This document shows, in pieces, positions 1 through 6,437 of a stretch of DNA of 10,098 nucleotides (position 1 is its first letter; each line of letters opens with the position of its first letter). The notes beneath the pieces are model-generated. The model was given only the letters and a program-made list of their open reading frames with translations. It was not told the DNA's origin and did not search any database. The stretch lies in contig JAYNHP010000055.1 of assembly GCA_038108155.1 (NCBI GenBank), positions 1 through 10,098 of the forward strand, given 5' to 3'. The DNA is from MED-G20 sp038108155 (GTDB taxonomy: Bacteria > Bacteroidota > Bacteroidia > Flavobacteriales_D > Parvicellaceae). The position numbers and the translations under genes are program-made.

Positions 1-1
1 A

Positions 2-64
2 GTATGTGAAAAGGTATTGAAATGGTTTGGGGTGATAAGACCACCAGATTTAGATAGTTTTTAG
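2..64 (+). CDS. C-terminal fragment of an unrecognised protein
   Basis: An open frame enters from the left edge and encodes 20 residues ending in RPPDLDSF before a TAG at 62-64. It is followed by a terminator-like hairpin, which fits the end of a transcription unit. The frame is the only one open here that ends just before that hairpin. The fragment (KVLKWFGVIRPPDLDSF) is too short for me to assign to a family, so no function is proposed. It could be a chance open frame, but the terminator right after it makes a real gene end more likely. Confidence 0.5.
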   Translation, partial: VCEKVLKWFGVIRPPDLDSF

Positions 65-74
65 AGTAATTTTT

Positions 75-82
75 TATATTTG
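75..82 (+). promoter_or_regulatory. Possible Bacteroidota -7 element (TATATTTG)
   Basis: TATATTTG matches the TAnnTTTG -7 consensus used by the Bacteroidota primary sigma factor. It sits between the upstream stop codon and greA. No TTG is seen 17-23 bases upstream, so the -33 half is missing or weak. If it is used, transcription would start near 87-90, just before the hairpin at 97-113, and the hairpin would lie in the greA leader. In such AT-rich sequence a chance match is quite possible. Confidence 0.3.
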
Positions 83-96
83 TATAAATATTTATT

Positions 97-119
97 ATCC
101 GCTGATGGCGGATTTTTTT
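97..119 (+). terminator. Rho-independent terminator-like hairpin
   Basis: ATCCGC (97-102) pairs perfectly with GCGGAT (108-113) around a five-base loop, TGATG, and seven T residues follow (113-119). This is the classic layout of an intrinsic terminator and lies 33 bases after the TAG at 62-64. It probably ends the upstream transcription unit. Because a possible greA promoter lies just upstream, it might also fold in the greA leader RNA. It is the only clear terminator in the window. Confidence 0.65.
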
Positions 120-135
120 GTCAAAGATTCACCCT

Positions 136-609
136 ATGTCAGAAATTAGTTATTACACAGAAGAAGGTTTAAATAATTTAAAGAAAGAAATCAAAAATTT
201 AGAGTCTGTCGAAAGACCTAAAATTTCCCAACAAATTGCAGAAGCAAGAGATAAAGGAGATCTTTCAGAAAATGCAGAATACGATGCTGCTAAAGAGGCT
301 CAGGGCATGCTAGAAGCTAGAATCTCAAAACTTAAAAATAAATTAGCTAATGCAAGGTTAATTGACGACAGCGAAATTGACAATAGTAAAGTATTTATAC
401 TCTCTACAGTAAAAATAAAGAATATTAAGAATTCTATGGAAATGACATATACTTTAGTTGCTGAAAATGAAGCAGACATAAAGGCGGGTAAAATTTCTGT
501 TGATTCACCTATTGGAAAAGGCTTACTGGGTAAAGAAGTAGGTCAAATTGCCGATATTAATACACCTGCAGGAATTATGAAATTTGAAATAGTTTCTATT
601 CAGCGCTAA
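136..609 (+). CDS. greA: Transcription elongation factor GreA
   Basis: GreA binds in the RNA polymerase secondary channel and stimulates cleavage of backtracked RNA, rescuing stalled complexes. The product is 157 aa, the usual size. Residues 1-75 form the N-terminal coiled coil, with the conserved tip sequence GDLSENAEYDAAKEAQ; D42 and E45 match the Mg-coordinating acidic tip residues of E. coli GreA (D41, E44). Residues about 80-157 are the FKBP-like domain, with SPIGKGLLGK. I chose ATG at 136 because MSEISYYTEEGL matches Bacteroidota GreA N-termini. A TTG at 118 in the same frame would add six residues, but it abuts the T-run of the hairpin. No Shine-Dalgarno is visible. The TAA overlaps the ATG of the HIT gene by one base (TAATG), suggesting an operon with coupled translation. 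Confidence 0.95.
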   Translation: MSEISYYTEEGLNNLKKEIKNLESVERPKISQQIAEARDKGDLSENAEYDAAKEAQGMLEARISKLKNKLANARLIDDSEIDNSKVFILSTVKIKNIKNSMEMTYTLVAENEADIKAGKISVDSPIGKGLLGKEVGQIADINTPAGIMKFEIVSIQR

Positions 610-1001
610 TGGAAGATTCTATTTTTACCAAAATAATTAAAGGTATTATTCCTTGTTATAAAATTGCAGAAGATGCTAATTTTATAGCATTTCTCGATGT
701 TAACCCATTGCAAGAAGGACATACACTGGTAGTTCCGAAAAATCAAATTGATTATATATATGATTTGCCAGATGATATTTTATCGGAACTATTTATTTTT
801 TCTAAAATAGTTGCTAAAAAAATTGAAAATGCAATTAAATGTGAAAGAATTGGAATAGCTGTTGTGGGTTTAGAAGTTCCACATGCACATATTCATTTAA
901 TTCCAATTAATGAAATTTCTGACATGAATTTTCAAAATTTAAGAAAAAATTTTTCTAAGGAAGATTTTGAAAAAACTACCAATAAAATCTTAGAGATCTA
1001 A
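609..1001 (+). CDS. HIT family nucleotide hydrolase/transferase (histidine triad protein)
   Basis: This is a 130-aa cytoplasmic histidine-triad protein. The signature VPHAHIHLIPI places the triad at H92, H94 and H96; by family knowledge the middle histidine is the nucleophile attacking the alpha-phosphate of nucleoside phosphoramidates or dinucleoside polyphosphates. N-terminal landmarks are SIFTKIIKGIIP, the usual dimer and nucleotide-binding strand, and the NPLQEGHTLVVPK loop (32-44). The CxxC zinc pair found near the N-terminus of many Hint proteins (FCKI region) is absent, with S and T instead. The physiological substrate cannot be stated. It starts inside the greA stop codon and is almost certainly cotranscribed with greA. 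Its 3' end overlaps the 3' end of ruvC by four bases on the other strand. Confidence 0.93.
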   Translation: MEDSIFTKIIKGIIPCYKIAEDANFIAFLDVNPLQEGHTLVVPKNQIDYIYDLPDDILSELFIFSKIVAKKIENAIKCERIGIAVVGLEVPHAHIHLIPINEISDMNFQNLRKNFSKEDFEKTTNKILEI

Positions 1002-1549
1002 CTATATCTTTTAGGATTGTTTTTTAAAAAATCTTTCCACCCATTATAGTTACTAGTTTTTTCTTGTGTATTTTGAAAATAGTGGCAAATAGCAACAGCA
1101 ATCCCATCGGTTGCATCCAATTCCTTGGGAAGTGTTTTTAATTTCAAAACTGTTTGAATCATTTTAGCAACTTGATCTTTACTTGAAGCTCCGTTGCCTG
1201 TAATTGACTGCTTTACTTTTCTTGGTGAATATTCTTCAATTGGAAGTCCTTTTACAAGGCTAGCAGCCATGGCGACTCCCTGAGCTCTTCCAAGTTTTAG
1301 CATAGATTGTACATTTTTTCCAAAAAAAGGAGCTTCTACAGCAACTTCATCTGGATAGTATTCTTCAATTAAATGTGTGATGCTCTCAAATATTTTTTTT
1401 AGCTTCAACTGATGATTTTCAAGTTTAGACATTCTCACAACTCCAGTACTTATCAAAGTCATTTTTTTATTTGTAATACCTATTAACCCATAACCAAGAA
1501 TATTAGTGCCAGGATCTATACCTAAAATTATTTTATCGAAGTCTTTCAA
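998..1549 (-). CDS. ruvC: Crossover junction endodeoxyribonuclease RuvC
   Basis: RuvC is the Holliday-junction resolvase that works with the RuvAB branch-migration motor in recombinational repair. The 183-aa product has the RNase H-like fold with the acidic catalytic set visible: D12 in ILGIDPGT, E72 in AVEAPF, and D145 and D148 in LDATDGIAVAICH. The conserved block FFGKNVQSMLKLGRAQGVAMAA (75-96) is characteristic of Bacteroidota RuvC, and ITGNGASSKDQV follows at 116-127. The start is TTG at 1549-1547: it gives the normal short leader before the first active-site strand, an in-frame TAA lies only three codons upstream (1558-1556), and the next ATG is at codon 30, beyond the catalytic D12. The 5' end overlaps the proposed start of the divergent UPF0104 gene. 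No ruvA or ruvB is in the window. Confidence 0.96.
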   Translation of the reverse strand: MKDFDKIILGIDPGTNILGYGLIGITNKKMTLISTGVVRMSKLENHQLKLKKIFESITHLIEEYYPDEVAVEAPFFGKNVQSMLKLGRAQGVAMAASLVKGLPIEEYSPRKVKQSITGNGASSKDQVAKMIQTVLKLKTLPKELDATDGIAVAICHYFQNTQEKTSNYNGWKDFLKNNPKRYS

Positions 1550-2519
1550 GGATTTTTACTTAAGTGGTTCTAAATACTATTCTAAAAATACTTTTTTTAT
1601 TTCATTATTGGTTTTTGTTTTTGCAATTGCTTACATATTAATAAGTATTGAAAGTCAAAAAAATTTAATATCCTTAATTGCCAAAGATTTTTCTACCACC
1701 ATTATACCATATTTTACAATAATTTTTCTCTTGCAGTTCGTCAATTGGGCCCTTGAAGCAGTGAAATTTTATTTTCTTTTACCTTACACTAAAAATCTAA
1801 CTTTTAGTAATGTATTAAAATCAGTATATGTTGGAAATTTAACTGCAATTGTAACTCCTAAAAGATTAGGTAATTTTATTGGAAGAAATTGGATTCTTAA
1901 AGAAAAAGCTCAACAGGTGACAATTTCAACTATTTCTGGAAATTTTTTTCAGCTTTTTATTACTATAATGATGGCTTTTTGTTCATTTTTATATTTATAT
2001 TTTTTTAAAACTCAATTTCTTTTAGAGCTAAAATATTATTTTTTATTACTGGTATTTTTTTACTCATTTCTATTGTTTCTTACAGGCTACACTATATTTA
2101 ATAATAATTGGCACCCACTAATAAATAAATTAAAATTGATTAAATATTTCAATATCTCTACTGATCATTTAACTAGTATCAGCTCAATTAAAAAAATAAG
2201 AGTTTTATTTTTTGCAATGTCTAGATATTGGATTTTTATTTTTCAGTATTATATTCTATTCAAAGGATTGAGTATCTCTATAGATTTTATAGAAGTAATA
2301 ATTCTAGTTGGTCTTTTATTTGGAACGGTTACCTTCCTACCATCGTTTGCACCAGGAAACCTAGGGACTAGAGAAGCATTGTCGATCTTTATTCTTGGAG
2401 GAAGTGCTCTTGGAATAAAGTTTGCTTTAGTTTCCTTCTTGGTATGGTTAGTAAATGTTGCATTTTCGGCTTTGATTGGTGCTGGTATATTGTTTACTTC
2501 TAAAACTACAAAATGGTAA
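1506..2519 (+). CDS. Flippase-like UPF0104 / LPG-synthase transmembrane-domain protein
   Basis: This is an integral inner-membrane protein of about 337 aa with roughly eight hydrophobic segments (about 30-48, 65-90, 145-167, 174-196, 233-254, 259-277, 300-330). The C-terminal motif LPSFAPGNLGTREA (278-291) and the weaker TPKRLGNFIGR (117-127) are the paired PGGLGxRE-type signatures of the UPF0104/YbhN/lysylphosphatidylglycerol synthase membrane-domain family. The catalytic soluble half of MprF is absent, so lipid aminoacylation is not expected. Members often sit beside glycosyltransferases and are suspected to move or present lipid-linked substrates, but this is not proven. The start is uncertain: no ATG occurs between 1506 and the first membrane segment. 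GTG at 1506 is the longest option and overlaps ruvC by 44 bases; TTG at 1608 would cut into the first membrane segment. It overlaps the next gene by seven bases. Confidence 0.85.
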   Translation: MPGSIPKIILSKSFKDFYLSGSKYYSKNTFFISLLVFVFAIAYILISIESQKNLISLIAKDFSTTIIPYFTIIFLLQFVNWALEAVKFYFLLPYTKNLTFSNVLKSVYVGNLTAIVTPKRLGNFIGRNWILKEKAQQVTISTISGNFFQLFITIMMAFCSFLYLYFFKTQFLLELKYYFLLLVFFYSFLLFLTGYTIFNNNWHPLINKLKLIKYFNISTDHLTSISSIKKIRVLFFAMSRYWIFIFQYYILFKGLSISIDFIEVIILVGLLFGTVTFLPSFAPGNLGTREALSIFILGGSALGIKFALVSFLVWLVNVAFSALIGAGILFTSKTTKW

Positions 2520-3607
2520 TTATTACTGGAATATTCATATTATACCTATTTTTAATCTTCATCTCATTAATTGGGTTTCTAAAAACTGATAAATCATCGG
2601 AAATTATAGAGCTAAATTCTTTTATAACATTAATTATTCCTTATAGAAATGAAGAATATAGAATTCATAATTTATTAACTTCTTTGGAGAGTCAAAAAGA
2701 TATTTCAGCAGTTAGTAAAATAATATTTGTAGACGATCATTCAACAGATTTAACTAGAGAAAAAATTAATAATTGGATTTCAAAACAAGATATTATATGT
2801 GAATCTCTTTTTTTAGATAAATACCATGGAAAAAAAAGAGCAATAGATTTAGGTGTGCAAAAAAGCTCCTCTGAATTTGTAATGATTATGGATGCTGATA
2901 TATCGTTTAAAGATGTTTTCTTTTCTTCAATAAAAAAGAGTATAGACTTAAATTATGATCTGTATTTAACTGCAGTGGTTGAAAATAATGGAATTGTTTG
3001 GTCTAGAATTTTATCTTATTGCATGAGTGTAATATCCATTGGTATGGTCAATATAGGAATTCCAATTTTAGCTAATGGCGCAGGTTTGATCTTTAGAAGA
3101 AAATCCTATAATGAATTAATACCATTCAATTCAAATTTTAATATTTCATCTGGTGACGATATGTTTTTACTTAATAGTTTTTTATCAAATAAAAGATCTA
3201 TTAAAACTTTATTCAACAGAAATTTATTTATCGAAACACAAGGCTCTAAAGACATTCGAGATATGGTAGAAAGATCGTTAAGATGGTCGGGAAAAATGAA
3301 GATGAATGGATTGTTAACTACTAAATTAGTTGGGTTACTAGTTATTATATGTAACCTTATAATAATTCCACTTATACTTTTAAGTATTTTTAAATTTCAG
3401 TGGTTGTTTTTTGTACTCTTATTATTAAAACTATTGCCCGATTTATTGGTTTTAATTATTGGATCTATTTTTTACAAAGAAAGTAAATTGTGGCAATACT
3501 CTTTGCCTATGTTTTTATTATATCCATTGATACTTTTATTAATAATTTTCTTACAGGCCACAAAGTATAAAGTAAAATGGAAAGAAAGAGATTTATTAAA
3601 TATTTGA
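2513..3607 (+). CDS. Membrane-bound family 2 glycosyltransferase
   Basis: This 364-aa GT-A fold enzyme has one N-terminal membrane helix (about 2-22) and three C-terminal ones (about 271-291, 295-316, 328-350), so the catalytic domain should face the cytoplasm. GT2 landmarks appear in order: LIIPYRNEE (40-48), FVDDHSTD (72-79), the DxD metal/nucleotide-sugar site as MDADI (126-130), the GDD acidic motif at 214-216 and RSLRW (254-258), equivalent to the QxxRW motif of processive or polyprenyl-type synthases. Donor and acceptor cannot be deduced. Its ATG lies inside the end of the UPF0104 gene, so the two are almost certainly cotranslated and may act together in building a membrane-linked glycan. 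Its 3' end overlaps the thioredoxin gene on the other strand by 12 bases. Confidence 0.92.
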   Translation: MVIITGIFILYLFLIFISLIGFLKTDKSSEIIELNSFITLIIPYRNEEYRIHNLLTSLESQKDISAVSKIIFVDDHSTDLTREKINNWISKQDIICESLFLDKYHGKKRAIDLGVQKSSSEFVMIMDADISFKDVFFSSIKKSIDLNYDLYLTAVVENNGIVWSRILSYCMSVISIGMVNIGIPILANGAGLIFRRKSYNELIPFNSNFNISSGDDMFLLNSFLSNKRSIKTLFNRNLFIETQGSKDIRDMVERSLRWSGKMKMNGLLTTKLVGLLVIICNLIIIPLILLSIFKFQWLFFVLLLLKLLPDLLVLIIGSIFYKESKLWQYSLPMFLLYPLILLLIIFLQATKYKVKWKERDLLNI

Positions 3608-3892
3608 ATTTATAGTTCCAATAAATTCCTTCTCTTCAATTACTCCAGATTTTCTCCATTTTATCTCACCTTCCTTAAATAAAATGAAAGTTGGAATTCC
3701 TCTAACTTGAAATTTTCCAGCAACTTTTTCATTTTTGTCAACATTTATTTTTAGAATTTTAATGTCATCTCCAAAATGTTTTTTAATTGATTTTAATATT
3801 GGATTCATCATTTTACATGGGTTGCACCAATCTGCATGAAAATCAACCAATACGGGTTTTTCCCCTTTTATTATTTCTTGAAAAGTAGCCAA
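3596..3892 (-). CDS. Thioredoxin-family protein (CNPC active site)
   Basis: This is a single-domain cytoplasmic thioredoxin of 98 aa. The active site reads DWCNPCKMM with C23 and C26, so Asn replaces the usual Gly of WCGPC. The cis-proline loop RGIPTF (P67) and the buried residue region LVDFHADW are in place. No signal peptide is present. The start appears to be TTG at 3892-3890, giving MATFQEII, which matches N-termini of Bacteroidota relatives. The frame is closed just upstream by the TAA of the preceding gene (3901-3899), and no ATG is available. It lies only six bases after the persulfide dioxygenase/rhodanese gene, in the same frame. I infer that it reduces persulfides or disulfides formed by that enzyme. 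General redox duty is the alternative. Confidence 0.93.
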   Translation of the reverse strand: MATFQEIIKGEKPVLVDFHADWCNPCKMMNPILKSIKKHFGDDIKILKINVDKNEKVAGKFQVRGIPTFILFKEGEIKWRKSGVIEEKEFIGTINSNI

Positions 3893-3898
3893 TTCTCT

Positions 3899-5290
3899 TT
3901 AGTTTTGTAAAATTTCTAAGGAAGTATTATTAGAAATAGATCCGAATCCACCTTCAACATCAATGGTGTTATCAAATCCGTTTTTCTTTAAAATAGAACA
4001 TGCTATCATACTTCTGTAGCCACCTGCACAATGGATAAAATATTTCGAAGATTTATTTAAGGATTTATTATCAGAATCTATTGTAGCAAGCGGGATGTGT
4101 TCTGAGTTTTTTAAATATCCATTATTTCTTTCCCCGATTTGTCTAACGTCTAATATATGAGTACTTTCATTAATAGATTTTTCAAACTCCTTTGCACTTT
4201 TAGAAACTATTGTATCAATTGGATTACTTGAATTTTCCCATGTCTTAAACCCTCCATCTAGGTAACCAAGGCAGTTGTCAAAACCTACTCTTGATAATCT
4301 CATAATTGCTTCTTTTGCTTGACCTTCTTCACAAACCAATAATATTTTAATATTAATATCCTTTAAAACAGCTCCAACCCAAGGAGCAAACCCACCATTC
4401 AAACCAATAAATATTGAGCCAGGAATAAAACCATTTTTAAAAATATTTTGATTTCTTACATCTAGAATTATTGTATTTTCTTGAGAAGATAAAAAGATAA
4501 ATTTTTCTAAATCTAGTGGGATTAATCCTCTGTCTAAAACTTTATCAAAATCTAAGTAACCTTCTTGATTTAGTTTTACATTTGATGGAAAATAGGTTGG
4601 AGGTTCTGGTAAATTATCTGTCAATTCTTTGACAAAACCTTCTTTAGAAAACGATCCATTTAAAGCATAATTTATTTTTTTTTGATTCTCTAATGTATCT
4701 ACTGTTTCTTTCATCATATTTTTACCACATGCAGAACCTGCGCCATGGCCAGGATAAACTAATATGTCATCTGGAAGTGGTTTTATTCTATTGTTTACAG
4801 ACTCGTATAGAATGCCAGCTAATTCTTCTTTAGAAACGCCCATATATCGTTGAGCAACATCTGGAATACCAACATCTCCTAAAAATAAAGTATCACCAGT
4901 GAAAATACAGTGTTCTTTACCATTTTCATCTTTTAGAATGTAGGATGTGCTTTCTAAAGTGTGACCAGGGGTATGAATCGCAGTTATGGTAACATCTCCA
5001 ATTTTAAATACCTGATTGTCTTTTGCTATGATTGATTCAAAGTTAGGATCTGCTTGTGGACCGTAAACTATTTTTGCACCAGTTTTATTGGCAAGGGTTA
5101 AATGACCGCTTATAAAATCTGCATGAAAATGAGTTTCAAAAACATATTTAATTTTGGAGTTAGTATCTTCTGCCAACTTTATATAATCAGAAATTTCTCT
5201 TAATGGATCTATCACAGCAGCTTCTCCATTACTTTCAATAAAATAAGCACCTTGAGACAGACAACTAGTATAAATTTGTTCTACTTTCAT
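3899..5290 (-). CDS. ETHE1-like persulfide dioxygenase (MBL fold) fused to two rhodanese domains
   Basis: This is a 463-aa cytoplasmic protein. Residues 1-240 form a metallo-beta-lactamase fold of the ETHE1 type: ETHFHADF (52-59), HTPGH (106-110), TGDTLF (131-136) and YPGHGAG (179-185). H54, H110 and D133 align with the mononuclear iron ligands of human ETHE1 (H79, H135, D154). F59 stands where ETHE1 has a non-ligand His, as in Bacteroidota homologues. Two rhodanese domains follow (about 258-355 and 362-455). The second has a canonical active loop, C421-AGGYR-S427. The first has C320 in CEEGQAK but no Arg at the expected place, so it may be weak or structural. The expected chemistry is oxidation of glutathione or low-molecular-weight persulfide to sulfite plus sulfur transfer. 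ATG at 5290-5288 is preceded by a promoter-like sequence. It is cotranscribed with the thioredoxin gene. Confidence 0.93.
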   Translation of the reverse strand: MKVEQIYTSCLSQGAYFIESNGEAAVIDPLREISDYIKLAEDTNSKIKYVFETHFHADFISGHLTLANKTGAKIVYGPQADPNFESIIAKDNQVFKIGDVTITAIHTPGHTLESTSYILKDENGKEHCIFTGDTLFLGDVGIPDVAQRYMGVSKEELAGILYESVNNRIKPLPDDILVYPGHGAGSACGKNMMKETVDTLENQKKINYALNGSFSKEGFVKELTDNLPEPPTYFPSNVKLNQEGYLDFDKVLDRGLIPLDLEKFIFLSSQENTIILDVRNQNIFKNGFIPGSIFIGLNGGFAPWVGAVLKDINIKILLVCEEGQAKEAIMRLSRVGFDNCLGYLDGGFKTWENSSNPIDTIVSKSAKEFEKSINESTHILDVRQIGERNNGYLKNSEHIPLATIDSDNKSLNKSSKYFIHCAGGYRSMIACSILKKNGFDNTIDVEGGFGSISNNTSLEILQN

Positions 5291-5294
5291 GTGG

Positions 5295-5325
5295 TAAAAT
5301 TAGTTATACTCTTTTGATTACCCAA
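5295..5325 (-). promoter_or_regulatory. Putative promoter of the dioxygenase-thioredoxin operon
   Basis: On the minus strand, TTG (5325-5323) is followed after 20 bases by TAATTTTA (5302-5295). This matches TTG-N17-23-TAnnTTTG in seven of eight -7 positions, with A for the final G. The predicted start of transcription is at or within a few bases of the ATG at 5290, so the messenger would be nearly leaderless. Its position in the only sizeable divergent gap supports it; the mismatch lowers confidence. Confidence 0.4.
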
Positions 5326-5332
5326 CAGAATA

Positions 5333-5364
5333 TTGCTTAAATCACTTCATTAATATTAAATTTG
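5333..5364 (+). promoter_or_regulatory. Putative promoter of the lgt-ABC operon
   Basis: TTG (5333-5335) is followed after 21 bases by TAAATTTG (5357-5364), a full match to the Bacteroidota TTG-N17-23-TAnnTTTG promoter. The ATG of lgt lies at 5370, only five bases beyond the -7 element, so the transcript should be leaderless or have a leader of very few bases. It stands back to back with the putative minus-strand promoter. The neighbouring lgt start is well supported by homology, which makes the short leader credible. Confidence 0.5.
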
Positions 5365-5369
5365 TAAAA

Positions 5370-6437
5370 ATGGTTAGTAATTTTTATTTGTATATATCTT
5401 GGAACGTTAATCCTGCTCTTTATGACGGTTTTATTACCATTAGATACTACAGTTTATTTTTTGCACTTTCATTCATAATAGGATTTCAAATAGTGAAAAA
5501 AATGTTTGACAACGAATCTGCACCTGAGCATTGGATGGATAAGCTGCTTGTATATACAGTTTTAGGTACTATCCTAGGAGCAAGACTTGGACACGTTATT
5601 TTTTACGAACCCAAATATTATTTAGAAAATATTTCCGAAATTTTAATGGTTTGGAAAGGCGGATTGGCAAGCCACGGAGCTGCCGTTGCATTAATAATTT
5701 CCATGTGGATTTTTTCTAAAAAGGTCACCCACAAAAAAACCATGTGGACCATGGATAAATTGGTGGTTGCAGTTGCTTTAGCTGCAGGATTCATAAGAGT
5801 TGGAAATTTAATGAATTCTGAAATTGTTGGTAAAAGAACAGAAAGTGAATCAGGTTTTTTTTACGAGTATAAAGCAAAGAAACAAATAGCAAGTTTTTTT
5901 AGCGTAGAAAGCGAAAAAATTCATTTGAATAAAACTTCGATAGATACAACAATAAACGATATTAAATATTCTCAATTAAAGGTAAGTGTCCCTCTTGGCA
6001 ATAAAAAAATGAATCCTTATTACTGTGAGGCTTTCTCTAACGCATTTAATTTTAAATCAATTGATTCAGATGCAGACTTTTTCTCCTCAAAAGATAAAAA
6101 TGATTTTGTAGTTAGCTCTACCAATGAATTAATTCTTCCCATTTATATTATTCCAAGAGTACCTACCCAATTGTATGAGGCAATCTCCTACTGGCTTATT
6201 TTTTGTTTTTTATTTTGGGGCTATTGGAAAAGAGATTGGCACCTATATTCTGGAAAGTTATTTGGTGCATTTCTAACACTTTTATTCGCTTCTAGATTTA
6301 TTGTCGAATTCTTCAAAGAACATCAAACATTAGAAAATAGTTCGTTATTCACCATGGGACAATATTTAAGTATACCTTTAGTAGGAGTTGGCTTATATTA
6401 TTGGATTAAATCAAAAAAAATTGATACGTACAAATAA
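5370..6437 (+). CDS. lgt: Phosphatidylglycerol-prolipoprotein diacylglyceryl transferase Lgt
   Basis: Lgt is an inner-membrane enzyme that attaches diacylglycerol from phosphatidylglycerol to the lipobox cysteine of prolipoproteins, the first step of lipoprotein maturation. Family landmarks are ITIRYYSLFFALSF (22-35), GARLGHVIFYEP (70-81), WKGGLASHGA (95-104, with H102 matching the essential His of E. coli), the signature GFIRVGNLMNSEIVG (140-154), PTQLYEA (265-271), R309 in SRFIVEFFKE, and MGQYLSIP (329-336). At 355 aa it is longer than E. coli Lgt (291 aa), because the stretch between NSEIVG and PTQLYE is about 110 residues and mostly hydrophilic. By topology that stretch is probably periplasmic, and similar extensions occur in Bacteroidota. 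ATG at 5370 follows a good promoter. Its end overlaps the TTG start of the ABC ATPase gene by 17 bases. Confidence 0.96.
   Translation: MVSNFYLYISWNVNPALYDGFITIRYYSLFFALSFIIGFQIVKKMFDNESAPEHWMDKLLVYTVLGTILGARLGHVIFYEPKYYLENISEILMVWKGGLASHGAAVALIISMWIFSKKVTHKKTMWTMDKLVVAVALAAGFIRVGNLMNSEIVGKRTESESGFFYEYKAKKQIASFFSVESEKIHLNKTSIDTTINDIKYSQLKVSVPLGNKKMNPYYCEAFSNAFNFKSIDSDADFFSSKDKNDFVVSSTNELILPIYIIPRVPTQLYEAISYWLIFCFLFWGYWKRDWHLYSGKLFGAFLTLLFASRFIVEFFKEHQTLENSSLFTMGQYLSIPLVGVGLYYWIKSKKIDTYK

Noticed and set aside
118..135. TTG at 118 as the greA start
   Set aside because: It adds six residues not typical of GreA, and it sits right against the T-run of the hairpin. ATG at 136 gives the standard N-terminus.
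6388..6420. TTG at 6388 as the start of the ABC ATPase
   Set aside because: The extra 11 residues are the shadow of the lgt C-terminus. TTG 6421 gives the usual ATPase N-terminus, although the choice rests on family comparison only.
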